Positions 1 to 11,300 are shown, numbered from the stretch's first letter. The stretch: 64,000 bases of DNA from Symsagittifera roscoffensis (GCF_963678635.1 NC_087071.1:28555325-28619324), one strand, 5' to 3'. Program-made: numbers and translations. Notes: generated by a model from the letters alone, not told the origin.

Positions 1-446
1 TCTTCACTTTCTTCGAAAGTCGGGACAATAAAACCACCCAGGCATGAAAATTCCGTCATTTTTGTCGAAAGTCGGATCAATTACAAAAAGATTACAGTTG
101 GAAGCTAAATTTTCTTTTTCATGAAAGCTGTATTATTGTTTGAACAATTATCAGCGAAGAGTGTTCGAAAACCGGGCTAATGACTACTTTAATTTCTTTT
201 AATATTTTTCTAGCCTCTAAAAATTGCATTTTTCTACAGTGTTTTTCTATTAGCTTTTAAATTTTTTTAAATGCTTTTTATGTTTCTAAAAAGAGTTGGC
301 AATATCTCTCAATTACTATTCGTTCCTATAGGCAAAATTCCATTTTCGTAGTTTAGCTCTTTGTTTTTAGTTTTTTTTCTCAATAAGCAGGGTGTTTTTT
401 TCAATTATGACACTTTCTTTTGGTGAATATTCGTTTTGTTTTTCAG

Positions 447-673
447 TTACAATTTCGCCTTACCGGCGAACAGTTCGGTACTTCCTGTGGTAATCGAGGA
501 CCGTCAATGTGCTCAGGCATCTAGAAACTACTGTTGCGATACTGACTGGTGTTTCGATCCGACAACATTCAATGACGCTTCCTCGTCAAGTTTCAACAAA
601 CAGTGTATCAACATAATGAGAAGAGAGAACATTGCCGCATGGGAAAACACAAAACTTTGCCTATTCCCAGCGC
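447..673 (+). CDS. Receptor gene exon A: cysteine-rich segment
   Basis: The exon starts after a good acceptor (TTTTGTTTTTCAG) and is open in one frame with a pattern rich in cysteines, including NYCCDTDWC. If it ends at C|GTTAGT the exit phase is 1, which fits the next exon. Without that splice the frame stops at 676-678. The module is not clearly FN3; CC..D.C is vaguely like a three-finger (LU) or FN2 ending. It may instead be the end of a different gene. Confidence 0.55.
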
Positions 674-848
674 GTTAGTCAATCATTTTAACACAAAACC
701 AAAAAAAAATTCTGGCCAAAATTTATTTGAACCGTTATTTAGTGAAGAGTATTTAGCCCTGAAAAAAGGTTAATAGTATTAGAATTTTCCAGTGATGATT
801 GCAATTTTGCTGCATTTTTTCCCGTCATGTCAAAACTTTGCTGATTTA

Positions 849-896
849 GTCTACTTAACATCCTCCCTTTTTTGAAGGGATTGTTCAGTAGACCCA
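849..896. repeat. Short C/G-rich hairpin, mini-MITE
   Basis: GTCTACTTAACATCC... pairs with ...GGGATTGTTCAGTAGAC at the other end, giving a palindrome of about 48 bp. The TTAACATCC core recurs in the element at 37603-37748 and at 1556-1990 and 41080-41268. Confidence 0.55.
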
Positions 897-1261
897 TTTA
901 AAAGTATTTAAATAATTAAACGGACAATTTAGATTATACTTAAAATAAGACTTCTTGTTTCAGGGCAATCTATATTGGAGTAGCGTTGGCCTTAAAACGT
1001 TGATGAAAGTTTCAAAAAAATTGGGAAACTTTCTAAAAACCATCCCCCTACTCGCTCTGTAAAGTACAAAGTGATATAGTTTGCAGATAGCAAAGTATCA
1101 AAAAGACCAAATAGAAACTAAATATACAATTAAATACTAACTAAATATGCAAACTAAATACCAAACTGATATATGGGGCTGAGTGGTTAATAGAAAAGCC
1201 CAAGTATTAACCAGTTGCCATATGAGAAGTCGAAAAAACGAAACTGCATCATGGAAGTTCC

Positions 1262-1490
1262 TGCACTGGAGTTTCATGGGAAAAAATGATTATAATGGAT
1301 TGTATCGGCAAAAAACTTAACCCATATAATCGATTATCACGACCCATCCAACCATGAAAAAAGATTTTTAGGGGATAGTTTTCGATTATCTTCAATAACT
1401 AAAAACCCATTATAATCGATTATTTTGACAATATAGTGATTTTTTAGGCCACCCAAATCCATGAAAATCGATTTTTCTGCAGAAAACTGC
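1262..1490. repeat. Family D repeat fragment (ATAATCGATTAT-rich)
   Basis: It begins TGCACTGGAGTTTCATGG, matching the terminal repeat of the fuller copy at 46515-47391, followed by repeated ATAATSGATTAT motifs. The other end was not found. Confidence 0.5.
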
Positions 1491-1555
1491 AGCTAATTAA
1501 AATCTTGTAACATTTGGCAACGTGCTGCAAATTTGGGACGCGAACAAACATGGGA

Positions 1556-1990
1556 TCAAATTAACATCCCCCCTCCAATTAGACCAAGTTAATATCCTCC
1601 ACCCCAGCGTTCAGTTTAATTTGATCTACTTAGCGCTGCATATAAAATGCTCTATTCTGATTGGCTGAAAATTCGAACTCAGAACCAAGTTAACATCCTC
1701 CCCCTAAACTGATATTTTTTTTGGGGGGGGGGGGGGAGGATGTTATCTTGGTACCAAACATGTTCATCCCTTACCTGAAAAACCCAAAAAAAATTGTCGG
1801 CCCCTTCTAACCCCAAGCTTACCACCCCCCCTAACTTATCCATTCGCTTTTTACACCTACCGCCCCCTACCCCCACCATCTACCCTGCCACCACCACCTC
1901 ATCTACACCTCCTTTCCCCCCACACCCGCTTTGGGAGGGGGTATTTAATGGTTGAAGGCTGTCGGGGGGGATGTTAAACGGAACACCTCT
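1556..1990. repeat. G/C-run repeat with inverted TTAACATCC ends
   Basis: TTAACATCCCCCC near the left and GGGGGGATGTTAA near the right are inverted copies. A nested pair lies at 1688-1747, AACATCCTCCCCC against GGGGGAGGATGTT. The interior holds a long poly-G run and poly-C tracts. The open frame on the other strand here is low-complexity and not a gene. Confidence 0.5.
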
Positions 1991-2311
1991 CCCTACTTGA
2001 GAGAGCTCAGGCGTTTAGGCCACCGCCACCGTGTGGGGGGAGGGGGTTTTGCAGATAACTGGTCTTTTTATACACCAGTTATCGAAAGTATGGGGCTGTC
2101 GAAACCGGGGATGTAGTTCGCTTTTTACAGTACGCCTCTGCCAAATGTGGGCGAAAAGTTGAAAGGATCGATTTTTCTCCAGATTTTTACAAGTGCGCCC
2201 ATGTAACCAGCACCCATTAAACTTTGACTCACTTGCAAAAGCTCACCTTGCAAATAACAGTGCTAGGGTACGCGGGATCTGCACAATCGGGTACGCCTCT
2301 GCACTGAATGG

Positions 2312-2793
2312 TTGACTAAACCAAAAAACTGGGTTGAAGTCGTCTTTAATGAAAAAAAATTTATTCTTGACGGAAACCGGTGTTCTTGGATGGAGGAAAT
2401 TTATCAAGTTCACCTCAGTAAACGTCAATGTGGGGATGGTTCCCTAATGGTCTGGGGTATGATTTTTTCGATCGGTCACATATTTGACAAAACGGTATCT
2501 GGTCGAATAAATTCAGACACCTACATCAAGCTTATGAAAGACACTGCCATCCTTTTAAGAAGAGACATTCTCCCCGATGGTTTCGTTCTGCAACAATACA
2601 ATTGTAGTATTCATGTTTCAAAAAAAGTTTGGACTTTCTTGAGGAGACGGGAATTGAGCTTCTACGTTGGCCCAGCAGGAGCCCGGACCTCAACATTTTA
2701 GAAAACGTGTGGAGCATGTTGAGTTCAAAAAATTATGATGATCCGCAACCAAAAAATAAACAAGAACTGGAAAAAAGAGTTTTGACGCCTTAG
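2312..2793 (+). pseudogene. Tc1/IS630-type transposase remnant
   Basis: The translation shows the C-terminal half of a Tc1-like DDE transposase: a VVFNEKKFILDG segment, GDGSLMVWGM, and a decayed QQYNCSIH where the family has its second catalytic aspartate. The frame then changes near 2660 and continues as SPDLNILENVW before a stop at 2791-2793. No start or N-terminal DNA-binding region is visible. It lies between the long inverted repeats of its own element and cannot make an active enzyme. Confidence 0.8.
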
Positions 2794-2984
2794 ATTACAT
2801 GAACTCGCATCTTTCTGAATATGTTAAAACTATATTATCATCTTTGTATAGCCCTTTTTTATCATGTGTTACAATAAATGGAAATAAAATTGCTTCCTGA
2901 CTTTTTTTTTGAAGTTTCTGTAGTAAAATGGTACGAAAAAATGTGACGCACAAGTTGGCAGTTTTTTTATGATTCCCTTCGACC

Positions 2985-3310
2985 AAAAATATTTTTCTTA
3001 GCTTACTTAAATCACTATAATGACCAGATTTTGACCAAATTTTGACCAAATGCGTTTTTAGGTTTTTTTTTGAAAAATTTTGACAAAAAAGCTTTTTTTG
3101 TTGGCGCGCGATCCTTCTTAAAATTGATAAAGTTTACAAAATCAGTCAGGCAAAAATTTTTAAAATTCAGAAAACCAGTCAGCCTTATATGGATATCTCA
3201 AAATAGTACAAAGGTAGTACCCTTTGGAACGGCAGGGGATCGACTCCCTGATCAAAAGGAGCACCCGGGCCCCGTCCCCCCTAAAACCGCAGGTGGTTGC
3301 AGGTGTAATA
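2985..3310 (+). mobile_element. MITE-A fragment nested in the Tc1 element
   Basis: It shares with the full MITE-A copies the internal words GGCGCGCG, the ...CAGTCAGC... stretch, ACCCTTTGG..CGGCAGGGG and CCCCCCTAAA. Outer ends are degraded. Confidence 0.6.
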
Positions 3311-4306
3311 ATTCTTAAAATTTGACTTCAGTATAGGAAAATTTTTCTGGTGAATTAGAAAACCACTGTCCAAAATTTCTTGTTAAGAAGTAGAATTTTG
3401 TCTGAAGAATCAAAACAACTTATAGTACAAAATTGTGAAGACTTTCGATTTTTCCTGAATAACTTTCAAAAAGAAATTTGACCTTTCCGGAAGACTTTTC
3501 AAAAATAAATTCAACTGATCAGACACAAGAAAGCGCTTTAACATCAAGGCTAGATGTTATCCGCTTTTTTTTTTCAAAATTTCCAAAGCATGCGATCCAA
3601 AAACTTCAACTTCCAGGGAGAAACAAAATTAAACACTTAAAAACCGCTGAGTAGTTTAAATTTACAACAAATCAACCTATCAATACAGTTTGACTTGTTT
3701 CAAAGTTTCATCTATTGATGACTTGTCTCAAAAACTTTAAACAAAAATGTAAGCTATCTAAATACATTTTCGCGAATCAATCAATGTTTCAAGATCATTT
3801 ATAACTTAAAAAAACTCTTCAAAAATGTCAAAGCAAAGCTTCATCGCTTGACAAACTTGAAATTTTCTGAAACAAGGTAAGCTGGCAAAATAAACTTGAA
3901 AAAATTCAAAAAACTATTGCTTAATGGCTGGTTTCAGAAAGCTAACTTTTTGCTAACCAAATTCAGCTGCCAAATGTTTGTGGCGCACCGATAGTGATGG
4001 TGCCCAGCGTACGGTTGCCTTTTTCAAATCGTAAGTGCACTGTTATTTGCAAGGTGAGCTTTTGCAAGTGAGTCAAAGTTTAATGGGTGCTGGTTACATG
4101 GGCGCTTTTGTAAAAATCTTGAGAAAAATCGATCCTTTCAAGTTTTCGCCCACATTTGGCATGGCGATCAATTTAATTTTTGCGAACAGAAGTAGCTATA
4201 ATAACACAAAAAACAACTATGAAAACAGAGTTTTTGAAATGTGGGGAGGGGGTAGTTGAAAAGAGCCAAAAACAATGTATGTTTTTAATGAGTATGTTTG
4301 TTGCAG

Positions 4307-4642
4307 CCACTCACTTTGTTCTGTATCACTTTGAAAACGGGGATGTAATGGGAGCAGAAGTCCACTTCACAATTCACCCGGACATACCACAATTCACTTC
4401 AATCAATATGCAACTGTTCAACTCGTCCAATTCCTCGACTACAGCCATAGACGAAGTTACATGCACAAGTGCTTTACCTTTCGAGGGTGGACACAGTTAC
4501 TTCTGTGAGTTGCAGAATCTGCAGCCCAGTACGGTTTATTATGTCAAACTACAAGGGTACAATTCGGATGCTGATGATTTGGTCAGTGGAGGAGCTAGCA
4601 CAGGTCTGACAGCATGGTCCCATTTTGAACGAGTAGAAACAG
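4307..4642 (+). CDS. Receptor gene exon B: FN3 domain
   Basis: The acceptor is TTTGTTGCAG and the donor CAG|GTATAT; length 336 nt, phase 1 to 1. The second half has the FN3 signature ELQNLQPSTVYYVKLQGYNS (strands E-F with the conserved tyrosine). The start resembles THFVLYHFENGD, a weak A-B strand. It encodes one complete FN3-like domain with several N-glycosylation sites. The next exon begins nearly 22 kb away because of the retroelement. Confidence 0.85.
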
Positions 4643-4716
4643 GTATATTTCAAAAATCTAAGCATCATTGAACGTGCACAAACTTTCGACTCATGCATTG
4701 ACTCAATAGTCCCAAG

Positions 4717-5250
4717 CAGGCGTGGATCTAAGAGTTTCTCGAGAGGGGGGGGGGGGCTGATTTTCAAAAAAAAATTTGAAAATTTTGTCGACCTTTTTTA
4801 TTGTGGTCTTGCAGATCCCTATAAAGTTCCTAATTTGACCAAACTTTCTGCGCCGCAGGCTAATTTTTTTTTTAAAAAGGCCAAAAACGGCGTTTTTAGG
4901 CACTTTTTGGAAAATGTTGACCAAAAAATAGCGTTTTTTTGGTGCGCTCCCCCCTCAAAATTAGTATATATTGGCGCCGAAAGCGCCTCTTGAAAATTTT
5001 TAGAGTCCGTCACCAAAAAGCGATATTTCAAAGGGATATAAAAAGGGGGTATTTTCCGAGCTATCTTAAACCAACATAGGCACTCTGTTTTGACATTTTT
5101 TTTTGTGTTTCTGAGCAATTTTTTTAAACGCTTTGACCAACAAATTGCGTTTTTCCGGCGCGCGCTTCCCTCTATGTTAGTATAGATTGGTCAAATTCCT
5201 CAGGGAGAGGAGGCGTCCACCTCTCTTTCCTCTTCCAAAAACATCGACCC
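4717..5250 (+). mobile_element. MITE-A copy (degraded)
   Basis: It starts CAGGCGTGGATCTAAGAG then a G run, and contains CTGCGCCGCAGGC, GGCGCCGAAAGCGCC and GGGAGAGGAGGCGTCC as in the full copies. The right end is eroded; there is an internal duplication of the GCGC/TTTTT block. Confidence 0.65.
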
Positions 5251-5395
5251 TAGTTTTCCCTCTTGACTTAAAACCACCCATTCAAAGACGCCCTGAGCCA
5301 AGTTCTTCTATGAATAATTTTGTCCGTCCAGTGGGTCAAGAAAAATCAGTGTTGTCAAATAGGTCGGACTGGGTTCAAGACAATCAGTTTATATA

Positions 5396-5430
5396 AAGTG
5401 TATATCAAGTGTATATCAAGTGTATATCAT
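5396..5430. repeat. Tandem 11-bp repeat, three copies
   Basis: GTGTATATCAA is repeated head to tail three times. Confidence 0.8.
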
Positions 5431-5639
5431 TTTTGAATGACCAGCTCAGATATTCCGGATAATTAAATATATGTTTCATCATTGGATAAAATTATGAAAA
5501 AAGTATTTACAAAAGTTAATCTATTTTTGATGATGAAATGAGCATTTTGATCAAAAAATAATGTATACACTTTATAATGCAGTTTTCGAGCTGCTTTTAC
5601 TAATGTTTGTTCCACCCAAAATCATTTAAAAAAAACTCA

Positions 5640-5830
5640 GAAAAAACTTGTCATTGTTACAACGATCGAAGAAAGTGACTAGAGTGTTTAAGCTCGGTTT
5701 TTTTTCTCCAGACAAATTTTGACTTTTTAGCTAGCCATTTCGACGGAATTTTGTATACAATCTGAAGAGTGCTGATGTTTGAAGTTCAAATTTGAAAAAG
5801 TATTTTGCCTGTGACAATTTTTTTCTCGGA
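5640..5830 (+). repeat. Family B repeat fragment
   Basis: It shares CAGACAAATTTTGACTTTTTAG, CTAGCCATTT.CGACGGAATTTT and CCTGTGACAATTTTT with the inverted-repeat element at 40464-41782. Only the outer portion is present. Confidence 0.55.
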
Positions 5831-6212
5831 AAATTGTCAATTTGAAAATTCTGGAATAATCAACACGCAATCTTTTTCCTGCTATCAATGCGTTCCCGGG
5901 TGGAAGATGAAAGTAACTTTGGTGTTAAAAAAATTCCAGAGAAAACAAGAAATTGAGGTAAATTTTTTTCTCTCCTCTGATTGCAAACAACTCGCGTTTG
6001 TGCTCAATTAAACACATTGAAAAAAATCAAAGATCACAAGCAAATTCATTTTTTTATATGCTAAGATGAACCTATATCTCTAAAAACAGGCAATTTTTCT
6101 CAATAATTAAACTTTTCTGAGTATAAACTTGGAAGCCATGAACAAAAAGTTACGTATTTTGTATAAAATTCTCTGTCAAAATCTAAATATTAACTTAAAT
6201 AGTAAGAGGCAC

Positions 6213-6216
6213 CAAT
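6213..6216. repeat. Target-site duplication, left (CAAT)
   Basis: CAAT directly precedes the TG of the left LTR and is repeated at 25140-25143 directly after the CA of the right LTR. Confidence 0.85.
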
Positions 6217-6331
6217 TGGAACCTGATCTAAACTACATTTTATGATTGGATAATTTAGATATTTTACCAATGTAAAGTATTTAATATTAACCAATCATGA
6301 TCCATCTAACTAACAACCCACTTATTTGTAA

Positions 6332-6359
6332 GTGCTGAAGTTACTTGTAATTTCAGCAC
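6332..6359 (+). promoter_or_regulatory. LTR hairpin
   Basis: GTGCTGAA pairs with TTCAGCAC and the inner TTAC with GTAA, with a single G/T position between them. The same structure is in the 3' LTR at 24845-24872. It lies about 62 nt upstream of AATAAA, so it may fold at the RNA end. Confidence 0.6.
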
Positions 6360-6420
6360 CAGAGAGATTTGAATTTAACTTAGAAATTAGTTGGACTCTC
6401 CCGAGCACTTCAGCAACCGC

Positions 6421-6426
6421 AATAAA
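6421..6426 (+). terminator. Poly(A) signal AATAAA in 5' LTR
   Basis: Canonical AATAAA; the functional equivalent for the element transcript is the copy at 24934-24939 in the 3' LTR. Confidence 0.6.
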
Positions 6427-6628
6427 CCAGTATACCCTAGATCTATTGAGCCTAGCAGAGACTAGTTAAACAACCTGAGACTAGATAGTATAAGAGTAAG
6501 ATTAGGATCGGTATTAGACTAAGAAGTTGCACGAATCTATCCGGCCGAAAATAAGATAGCGTGACGAGCAGACGGTGTACCCTATCCGAAATTACTCTAT
6601 GAGTTAACCAACTCGGTCCTAACTCATC

Positions 6629-6638
6629 TGGTGCGACC
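6629..6638 (+). promoter_or_regulatory. Candidate primer-binding site
   Basis: TGGTGCGACC begins 2 nt after the left LTR. TGG is the complement of a tRNA CCA end, as expected. I could not match the following bases to a specific tRNA. Confidence 0.6.
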
Positions 6639-6713
6639 ATAAGTCTCGAACAAGACCTTAATAGCTTAGAATTAACCAAAATAGATTAGAAATTAGACAA
6701 AAACATTTAGAAA

Positions 6714-6947
6714 ATGTTATACGACAATAATTTAATCGAAATGTCTCTACGACTCAATAGATCAGAGCCAATATTCCGAACCATAACAGAACTACCCGGA
6801 ATTGGAAGAAGACCTCGAACCAGAGACGACATACGACAAAGTAGAAATTTGCCATATAGCTATATGATAGTTCGGCAAAAACCAGAACAAACTTTTGTAT
6901 TTAGAATACTACTAGCAATGAATTTAGATTTTCATTTGCAAACATAA
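6714..6947 (+). CDS. Small leader ORF, 77 aa (uncertain)
   Basis: This ATG-started frame lies 85 nt after the primer site. The product would be arginine-rich in the middle (PGIGRRPRTRDDIRQ) with no recognised domain. It overlaps the 14-bp palindrome. It could be an upstream ORF that regulates translation, or chance. Confidence 0.25.
   Translation: MLYDNNLIEMSLRLNRSEPIFRTITELPGIGRRPRTRDDIRQSRNLPYSYMIVRQKPEQTFVFRILLAMNLDFHLQT
6853..6866. promoter_or_regulatory. 14-bp perfect palindrome, candidate dimerisation site
   Basis: CATATAGCTATATG is self-complementary and is flanked by TTGC on the left and GGCAA to the right, which extend a stem. Retroviral leaders dimerise through exposed palindromes of this kind; the role here is inferred. 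Confidence 0.4.
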
Positions 6948-7286
6948 AACCTTGAAGTTAATCTTCAAAATCATTACAGGCGCTAAACAAAATTATTAAT
7001 ATACAATAACGATTGATAAAAAGATCTAAGATCGTTTTCCTAAAACTCTGCAGTAATATACAAAACATGTTTGAAAAATATTTATTGAAAAAAAAAAAAT
7101 AAATAAATAAAAATTAGTAGCATGACAATAAATGGTTAGTAATCATAAATCATCCTGTTGTTCCAGCTCCATCACCTAAAACATAACAGCAATCATAAAT
7201 CCACTAATATCATCAAAACACTAAATCTTTCCTTTACACACATTTAAAATTTTATAAAAACTTAAATTCACTTAATTTTAAAACCA

Positions 7287-7371
7287 GATCATCAAGGCTT
7301 ATCCTTGGATCTTAAATCATTTTCTACTTAATTAAATTTCAAATTTGATCATCAAGGCTTATCCTTGGATC
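7287..7371. repeat. 25-bp direct repeat forming two stem-loops
   Basis: The same 25 bases occur at 7287-7311 and 7347-7371, 60 bp apart. Each can fold as CAAGG-CTTAT-CCTTG, extended by ATC/GAT with one bulge. Confidence 0.7.
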
Positions 7372-7888
7372 AAACAGAACAACTTTGTTCTCCCCCACCC
7401 ACTTAATTAGTGTCTAACGACCTCAAACGTCGATTCACTACCCAACCCTTCCTAAAGACCTAAGACTAATAGAAATTTTTAAACAAAACTAATCATTCAA
7501 ATTAGGATAAACAGTGAAGAACTTCGGTTATTCATCCTTCACTTGACCCCCCCTCTTACCAGACCCAGGATAAATCTTAGACTTAGTAAGTTTAAAATAG
7601 TATCTAACGAACTACTCGCGTTCTAATTATACCTGAACCTTGTGGATCGATTTACTATTCTCCAACCCTTGAACACAATCACTACCCCTAAGTAAGATTA
7701 AGTAAGTTAACACCTTAACTTATACTAGCCACGAGAAAGTAAAAAATCATTCTTCGGAATCGATATACTTTTCTCTCCAACCCTGAACAAACAGACCCAG
7801 GTTAAGCTAACCAAAAAATCGTAAGAACTAACAGTTTAAGAAAATAGAAATCATTTAACAACCTTTTGCATCCGTCATCCTAAACCTT

Positions 7889-8356
7889 ATGTCATTTAAA
7901 AACCTAGGAAATAAACAAACAATCGTTTTACACAATTGTGAAATAGATAACAAAAAATACGACCTTGTAATCACACCTCATACACAAACAGTAGGATACA
8001 TTCGAACAAAACGACAAACACTAAAGCGAAAAATAATAACGAAACAAAGACAAATAACACGAAAAAGATTTTCAAAAAATCGAAACGCATTTTCAGAATC
8101 AGAAACCAACAGTTTAGACGAACTTTACAAACTAAAAGAATCAATAGATAAAAATTGCCCACTTCACGATCAATTATATTTTTCTGACTCAGAAACAACT
8201 TCAAATTCATCAAAAAGAGGAAAAAGAAGAATAAAAAAGCAGTATAAACACAAACCAGTACATTTATACAATTGGAATCAACCAATTCGACACATTAATA
8301 ATTACATATTAACAGTCATCAAACGAAAAAATGAGCTCAACGCACACCCCAGGTGA
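7889..8356 (+). CDS. Small basic ORF ahead of gag (155 aa)
   Basis: Starts at ATG 7889 and overlaps the gag start by 26 nt in another frame. The protein is strongly basic, with runs such as TKRQTLKRKIITKQRQITRK and a second cluster SSKRGKRRIKKQYKHK, which look like nuclear or RNA-binding signals. An acidic, serine-rich patch lies between them. I know no matching family. The base composition (A-rich, G-poor) agrees with the element's other genes, which supports a real gene. The overlap suggests coupled translation with gag, or a regulatory protein made from the full-length RNA. Confidence 0.55.
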   Translation: MSFKNLGNKQTIVLHNCEIDNKKYDLVITPHTQTVGYIRTKRQTLKRKIITKQRQITRKRFSKNRNAFSESETNSLDELYKLKESIDKNCPLHDQLYFSDSETTSNSSKRGKRRIKKQYKHKPVHLYNWNQPIRHINNYILTVIKRKNELNAHPR

Positions 8357-11300
8357 AGAAAGTCCAGATGATGATGAAATCTTTCCTTTTATAGTAGATG
8401 CAACCACTGATAGAGGACAGCATATCTTTTGCAAAAATTTACTATTAAATTTATTTGAACCCGGAATTAGTCCATGTAAAACAGAGTTCCCAGATGTAAA
8501 AATCAAAAGACAAATCATAGACCACTACTTAAAAGATATATGCAACATAACACAACAGTATGGAATCTACTCCATAGAATTCACCTCACCAAACCATAAT
8601 AATAGAAAATATACAATTCAAACAGACGATCTTGATTTAGAATTTTCAAAAGTTTTTTCAGAATATATAAAAAGCATCCAATATCAAAACTCACAAAGAG
8701 CAAACTCCATATTCACCAATGAAGTTTTCGCAATAATATATAGTTATATTTCGATATTAGAAAACGAAATCCCAATAACAAATGTCTCACCGACAGAAAC
8801 ATCCAAACATTTGAAAGTACGACATGAAATCACACTACTCTCTAGTTATTTAAACATCATTAAAGAAAATTTCACGAAAGACGACGTTTCACAACATACA
8901 AAACACGATCTACAAAAAATTTTGGCATGGTTCATAATAGATTATTTCACACACAATATTGATTTAATTGCACAAGCAAGAAAAAATTTTAGACCCCAAA
9001 ACTCGAACGATGATACCGCTATCACAGAACAATCAGATTATGTTTCGGACCCCGAATGGTCTCATCCCGCATTTATAAGCTTCCCACAATCAATCTCAAG
9101 TCAAGCAATAAGTACGATATCTTACATAAGAGATTATGTAAAAGTAATACCATTAACCATTGATGCAACACCATTAAACTATAATACATTTTTGCCCGAT
9201 ACACAAAATAATAGTTTAAACTCTACAGTTATACACAATGAAAACCTCAATGGAACTAGGAATCTTACTCAACAAGATATCCAGACACCATCACACTTCA
9301 TAAATGAAGAAATTGTACACACAACAACTACACAACAAAGTATTTCACCAATACGCCCAAATTTAACAACACCAAGAAATACAAATCCTTCACAAACACA
9401 GGTAACCTTACAATCAACCGTCAAACCTTCGGTTGCCCCTAAATATTCACATATGGATTACCAAACATACAGACCCATGACAATACCATCAAAAACACGC
9501 AAAACATTCACTAGAAACAACTTTACAGACCATAATTATAATTATACACATCCATCAAAAACATATAATCAACCACAAAGAAATTTTAACCAATATACAA
9601 GATCTCGAAATTGGGATAACCCAATGACCCAACCTAATTCAATAAATTTCCAAACAAATCCTCCACAGGATCACAGTGAAAATTACCCATTTTTTCAACA
9701 AAATAAAAATAAAAAACAGACATCTTATCAAATGGATTATTTATCCTCAGATGATGATTTCTTACAACCAGATATATTTGCACAAAATACTCAAGAATAT
9801 CGTAGACAAGGAATACAGAGAACACGTACAAATCATAGAAATTTTTCTCCACAATCAATAGATGCACAACATCAACAACCAATTCAACAACAAAATCCAA
9901 TTAATACACAATCTTTTCAACCAATTCAACAACAAAATCCAATGACTGCACACTCGTATCAACCATCACAAATGCAAAATGAAATACCACTCCCATATTA
10001 TCTCCAACAACATGAAATAACAAGAAACCAACTTTCAAATTTTTCTCAAATGCCAAATGCAGCAGAATCATTACAAATGACAATGAATCCATACCTTATG
10101 GGTGGATCATCAATAACATCAAACAAACCTTTAATGGTTTTCACAGGAACAGACCCTGAATACTCTGTAGAAGATTATTTAAATGCAGTAACAGCAAAGC
10201 TGATTTTAAATATTGGACCTGAACCAATAAATACGCCACTACATCAAAATTGGATACATCGACGCACAGCGTTAATACAAACAACCTTAGATGGCGCAGC
10301 CCAAAAATGGTTTTCAGTACTACCTCTAGAAATAAAATCAAATTGGAAAAGATTTACACAAGAATTTTCAAAAATGTTTGACTCCGAAAGAAACAAACAA
10401 CAACAAAGAGTTTTATGTAATGAAATTCGCAGATTACCAAACGAAACCATCAAGCAAATAGCAGTACGAATCGAAACACTAGTTCGAAAAGCATATTCAT
10501 TAAATACACATGACTATAAAAACACAAAGATGACAGAAATTTTAATGATGACCTTAACACCACAATTAAGGAAAATAGCAATAAAAAAGAGAGCATCCCA
10601 TCCTTCTTCAATTCGAGAACCCGATTTAGATTTTCGAAAACTAGTAGACAAATTAGAACAAGCAGAAATCACGATGAAACTAGAAGAAACGGAAAATCTG
10701 AAATTACAATACGTTAACAGAATTGAAACGACTCCCACTAATATTAATAATATACAGGAATCAGAGACAGACCTCGTTGAAAAAATCACTGAAATACTCA
10801 ATATTTACGAAAAGAACCCAAACTTCAAAGGCAAACCATCTTTCAAAAAATGGTGTAATTATTGCCGACGATACGGACATAGTATTTCCGAATGTAGACA
10901 AAAACAGCAAGACAATCAAAATAAACCTCAAAAATATAAAGAACCAAATAAATCATTCTATCAATACATGAAAAAAGATCAAAATCTACCGAACAAAACA
11001 GTCCACAGCAACAACAGTTCAGGAAAACCACTCCCGAACAATACAAACTATACAAGAAATCAATCACCATATAACTCAAGTTATAGAGGAAGATCACCAG
11101 AACGAAGAAACACGTATAATTCATCACAAAATCACTACAATAGACCAAATAGTCAAAATAACTACTCCAGATCAAATTCAAATACACAACGATTTGTTTC
11201 TAGATCTAATTCCCAATCAAGAAATAACTACTATCCAAACAACCAATCACGAAATTCATCATACAATAGGAATAGAAACTACTCCTATAATCGAAATAGA

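Larger units (their letters stand above)
2133..4166. mobile_element. Degenerate Tc1-like DNA transposon with ~130-bp TIRs
   Basis: The ends 2133-2263 and 4037-4166 are inverted copies of about 130 bp with few differences (for example AAATGTGGGCGAAAA and AACTTTGACTCACTTGC in both). The left end is preceded by TACAG, the usual TA target plus CAG start of Tc1 elements; the right outer end is eroded. The interior carries a broken transposase and a nested MITE-A fragment. Confidence 0.8.
674..4306 (+). other. Intron: Tc1 transposon and C-rich mini-hairpins
   Basis: This intron holds a short hairpin (849-896), a family D repeat end (1262 on), a G/C-run region with inverted TTAACATCC ends (1556-1990) and a decayed Tc1-like element (2133-4166) with a nested MITE-A fragment. 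No further receptor exon was recognised. Confidence 0.7.
6217..6626 (+). repeat. 5' LTR (410 bp)
   Basis: It starts TGGAACCTGATC and ends CCTAACTCA. By eye it matches 24730-25139 at every position. It contains a strong hairpin (6332-6359) and an AATAAA (6421-6426). Confidence 0.97.
6627..7888 (+). promoter_or_regulatory. Element leader: PBS, palindrome, repeated stem-loops
   Basis: The 1.26-kb stretch between LTR and first long ORF holds the primer site, a 77-codon ORF (6714-6947), a 14-bp palindrome (6853-6866), a 25-bp stem-loop repeated twice (7287-7371) and three diverged copies of a block containing ...CCAACCC(T)TGAAC... between about 7430 and 7830. Such leaders usually carry dimerisation and packaging signals. 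GTAAGT occurs at 7586 and 7702, possible splice donors for the downstream genes. Confidence 0.6.

Noticed and set aside
1679-1879. Reverse-strand glycine-rich frame
   Set aside because: Produced by poly-C/G tracts and inverted repeats; low complexity.
8309-8518. Reverse-strand frames across gag, pol and env
   Set aside because: Shadows of A-rich coding sequence; hydrophobic nonsense without motifs.
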